DNA from: Ensifer sp. MPMI2T
Lineage (GTDB): Bacteria > Pseudomonadota > Alphaproteobacteria > Rhizobiales > Rhizobiaceae
Assembly (NCBI RefSeq): GCF_004827385.1
Contig: NZ_SRXN01000006.1
Span: 124,001 to 188,000, forward strand
Reading direction: 5' to 3'
DNA: 64,000 nt
Notes under the pieces: model-generated
The model's input: the letters and a program-made list of their open reading frames with translations, nothing else
The model's database searches: none
What the model was told of the DNA's origin: nothing
Position numbers and translations under genes: made by a program
Shown here: positions 61,875 to 64,000 of the stretch, piece by piece
Layout of the letters: every line of letters starts with the position of its first letter
Numbering within the stretch: position 1 is the stretch's first letter

Positions 61875-62828
61875 TTACTCCAACGGCTTCAGCCCTGCCT
61901 CGATCTGAGCCCGCTTCGGTTCCAGGAACGGCGGCAAAGATAGGCTTTCGCCAAGCGTTTCCATCGGTTCGTCGACGGCAAAGCCGGGACCGTCGGTCGC
62001 AATCTCGAACAGGATGCCGTTCGGCTCGCGGAAATAGAGCGAGCGAAAATAGAAGCGCTCGACCTCGCCGCTCGACGGCAAGCGGAAGCCGTTCAACCGT
62101 TCGGTCCACTGATGCAGTTGGTCCACGTCCGGCGTGCGAAAGGCGACATGGTGCACGCCGCCCGCACCCTGGCGCGCCGGTGGCAGCCCCGGTTGGACCG
62201 CTACATGCAATTCGGCCGCGGGACCGCCCTCACCCATCGAGAAGACATGCACTTCGCCGACGCCGTCCGGCGCGGCGTAGGTGCGCACGTCGGTCATGTT
62301 CATGACATGCGTGAGCACGAGCGCCGTGTTGGTGATATCCGGTACGCTGATCGTGATCGGGCCGAGGCCCTTGATCTGATGCGCGGCGGGAACCGGGCTC
62401 TTGTCCCAAGGATGCGACGGCGCAAGTCCCCCATCGTCCAAAAGCCGGAAGCGCTGACCCTCGCCGTCCTCGAAGTCGACCGACGTCCGCCCGTCGATTT
62501 CCGTGACTTCACCGACGGGCACGTTCAGTTCGGTAAACCGGCGCTTCCACCATCTCACGCTTTCGGCGCTGCCGACCCGCATCCCGGTGTGGGAAATGCT
62601 GTGCGTGCCGCGTCCCTCGCGGCCAACGGGCCAGTCGAAGAACGTCAGGTCGGTGCCGGGCGTTGCCTGCCCGTCGGCATAGAAGAGATGATAGGCGGTC
62701 GTGTCGTCCTGATTGACTGCCTTCTTGACCAGCCTCAGCCCGAGCGTCTTTGTATAGAAGCGCAGGTTTTCTGGCGCATTGGCCGTGATTGCCGTGAGAT
62801 GATGGATACCGGTCAGTTGCAAGCTCAT
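61875..62828 (-). CDS. Ring-cleaving VOC-family dioxygenase (MhqO/MhqA-like)
   Basis: A 317-residue protein with two VOC modules: [20 protein letters not shown] at the start, and [20 protein letters not shown] with [20 protein letters not shown] near the end. His and Glu metal ligands are visible in each half. It is the unfused relative of the first half of the fusion protein encoded at 59624. The family cleaves hydroquinone-like rings with Fe(II). It is upstream of the FMN reductase gene in the same direction, separated by a terminator. Confidence 0.92.
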   Translation of the reverse strand: MSLQLTGIHHLTAITANAPENLRFYTKTLGLRLVKKAVNQDDTTAYHLFYADGQATPGTDLTFFDWPVGREGRGTHSISHTGMRVGSAESVRWWKRRFTELNVPVGEVTEIDGRTSVDFEDGEGQRFRLLDDGGLAPSHPWDKSPVPAAHQIKGLGPITISVPDITNTALVLTHVMNMTDVRTYAAPDGVGEVHVFSMGEGGPAAELHVAVQPGLPPARQGAGGVHHVAFRTPDVDQLHQWTERLNGFRLPSSGEVERFYFRSLYFREPNGILFEIATDGPGFAVDEPMETLGESLSLPPFLEPKRAQIEAGLKPLE

Positions 62829-62847
62829 GAGTGCCTCCAGCTCAATG

Positions 62848-62894
62848 CGTTACGGTAGCCTTTGCGCGTCTGATAAGACGCGCGGCGCCGTAAG
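62848..62894. repeat. Single-module copy of the GCGCGTC mosaic repeat
   Basis: CGTTACGG..GCGCGTCT and AGACGCGC..GCGCCGTAAG form one hairpin, and the second module is absent. The remainder of the 193-base gap 62829-63021 shows nothing else identifiable. Confidence 0.75.
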
Positions 62895-63021
62895 GCGGGC
62901 ATTTCGTTGAGCACAATATCGGTCGGCCCGGTCACTCCAGAAAGAGGAGACGACGCGAACAGATTGTTCTCTAAAGACGAACGATCTAGGGCGCCGTACG
63001 TTCACTTGAAAGCGGGATGCT

Positions 63022-63804
63022 CTAGCGACGCGGATGCTGCAGATCCCTGAGATAGGTATTCTCCGACCGCGAAATCGCGAATGCCTCCGGATCTATCTCG
63101 GCGAAGATCAGGGTCTCGTCTGCGGAATTGGCTTTCGCCAGGAGTTGGCCGTCCGGCGACGCGATGCGCGACGAACCGGCGAAGGAAAACATCGCATCGG
63201 AACCGCAATGATTGATGTAGGCAACGAAAAGCTGGTTCTCGAACGCCCTTGTCTGGATCATGTGATCGGCGATGAAGGTTCCCGACCAGCCGGCCGGCAG
63301 CGCCGTCGGCACCAGCACTGCATCAGCACCGGCAAGGGCGAGCCGGCGGACGTTTTCCGGAAACTCGACGTCGTAGCAGATCAGCATGCCGCACCTGACG
63401 CCCTCGTGTTCGAAGAGCCGCGTCGACGGTTCCGCCGGCATGAACAGCGAGCGCTCGTAATCGCCATAAAGATGCGACTTGCGATAGACCGTCGGCGCAG
63501 CATCACCGTCGACATAGACGGCGCTGTTGTAGACCGCGTGGCCCTCCCGCTCGGCGAAGCCGGCGATGATCGCGATACCCGCTTCGGCCGAAATCTGCTG
63601 CAATCGCCGCACGATGGGGCCGTCGGCGGTCTCGGCAATGTCACGGATCACGTCACCGGCACCGTAGCCGGTAATGCCGAGCTCGGGCGTGACCAGCAGC
63701 GTCGCGCCATGGCGGGACGCCTCCGCCGCCGCTGCGCTGACGCGACCGAGATTGGCGGCGACATCACCGCCAATGGATTTCATCTGCAAAGCGGCAAGTT
63801 TCAT
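63022..63804 (-). CDS. Nitrilase-superfamily carbon-nitrogen hydrolase
   Basis: A 260-residue amidase. The catalytic triad is visible as Glu41 (VTPELGITGYG), Lys109 (VYRKSHLYGDY) and Cys143 (LICYDVEFPE). Length and order fit the C-N hydrolase family, including omega-amidase and N-carbamoylputrescine or aliphatic amidase groups. Its ATG overlaps by one base the TAA of the upstream PotC-like permease gene (TAATG), suggesting coupling with a polyamine-type importer and an amide substrate brought in by it. Exact activity not assignable. Confidence 0.9.
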   Translation of the reverse strand: MKLAALQMKSIGGDVAANLGRVSAAAAEASRHGATLLVTPELGITGYGAGDVIRDIAETADGPIVRRLQQISAEAGIAIIAGFAEREGHAVYNSAVYVDGDAAPTVYRKSHLYGDYERSLFMPAEPSTRLFEHEGVRCGMLICYDVEFPENVRRLALAGADAVLVPTALPAGWSGTFIADHMIQTRAFENQLFVAYINHCGSDAMFSFAGSSRIASPDGQLLAKANSADETLIFAEIDPEAFAISRSENTYLRDLQHPRR

Positions 63805-64000
63805 TATTTGCCATCCGATGACATGGCGCCAAGCAGCTTCGGCAGATCTCCGAACCGGGCAACGAGACCGAAAATGATCGCGGCGGTCGTGACGAAGAGG
63901 ATCGTCACCGAGGCCATGGTCGGCGTGTAGCCGTAGCGCAGCGCGTTGAAGATCTTGATCGGCAGTGTCTCCATGGTGAAGCCGACGGTCATGTACGCGA
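63804..64000 (-). CDS. ABC transporter permease, PotC/spermidine-type, C-terminal part
   Basis: The frame enters from the window edge and ends at 63804. About 65 residues are visible. They include METLPIKIFNALRYGYTPT, typical of the region just before the last membrane segment of PotC-like permeases, followed by the last helix (ASVTILFVTTAAIIFGLVA). Its stop codon overlaps the nitrilase start. The rest of the gene, and probably the other importer genes, lie beyond position 64000. The substrate is likely a polyamine or related compound by family. Confidence 0.82.
   Translation of the reverse strand, partial: AYMTVGFTMETLPIKIFNALRYGYTPTMASVTILFVTTAAIIFGLVARFGDLPKLLGAMSSDGK

Overview
The window is high-GC alphaproteobacterial chromosome. 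Gene content and order (ecfG/nepR/phyR, smo sorbitol operon, reductive pyrimidine catabolism with cyaC, urease, liv transporter, sarcosine oxidase) and dispersed Rhizobiaceae palindromes (RIME1-like and GCGCGTC/AGACGCGC mosaic elements) point to Sinorhizobium/Ensifer. This assignment rests on recalled gene order and motifs, not on a database search. No tRNA, rRNA, transposase, phage or CRISPR array was seen; the window looks like core chromosome.

Layout. 1-0.7 kb: end of a DUF883 gene and a small holin-like membrane protein. 0.75-4.4 kb: general stress response (GSR) locus, with HWE sensor kinase, EcfG sigma factor, NepR anti-sigma factor and PhyR anti-anti-sigma factor. Two back-to-back EcfG-type promoters lie between nepR and phyR. 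A third EcfG-type promoter, convergent with phyR, heads a previously unannotated candidate small RNA of about 130 nt with three C-rich hairpin loops; this is the most interesting item in the window. 4.5-14.6 kb: polyol operon (SorC-type regulator, binding protein, two permeases, ATPase, sorbitol dehydrogenase, mannitol dehydrogenase, HAD phosphatase, FGGY kinase), all on the minus strand.

14.8-30.1 kb: reductive uracil/thymine degradation. preT-preA (dihydropyrimidine dehydrogenase), a RutR-like TetR regulator, N-carbamoyl-beta-alanine amidohydrolase, dihydropyrimidinase and a four-part ABC importer are interrupted by an MDR oxidoreductase/LysR pair and a redox-domain adenylate cyclase (CyaC type). 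Similar inverted repeats precede preT and the amidohydrolase gene and could be one regulator's operators. 30.7-36 kb: RND efflux pair and a Crp/Fnr regulator. 36-44.4 kb: urease operon ureD-A-B-C-E-F-G with six extra small genes interleaved, among them a GT29-like fold protein, an LprI-type protein, a DUF1272 zinc protein and a peroxiredoxin.

44.6-46.3 kb: a Tat-exported alpha/beta hydrolase divergent from a one-cysteine OhrR-like regulator, with three operator-like repeats between them. 46.5-52.1 kb: branched-chain amino acid ABC transporter plus a small membrane protein. 52.4-57.5 kb: heterotetrameric sarcosine oxidase soxBDAG. 57.7-62.8 kb: cysQ, an SDR, and a quinone-detoxification-like group (VOC dioxygenase fused to an esterase, FMN reductase, second VOC dioxygenase). 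63-64 kb: a nitrilase-family amidase coupled to the end of a PotC-like permease gene that runs off the window.
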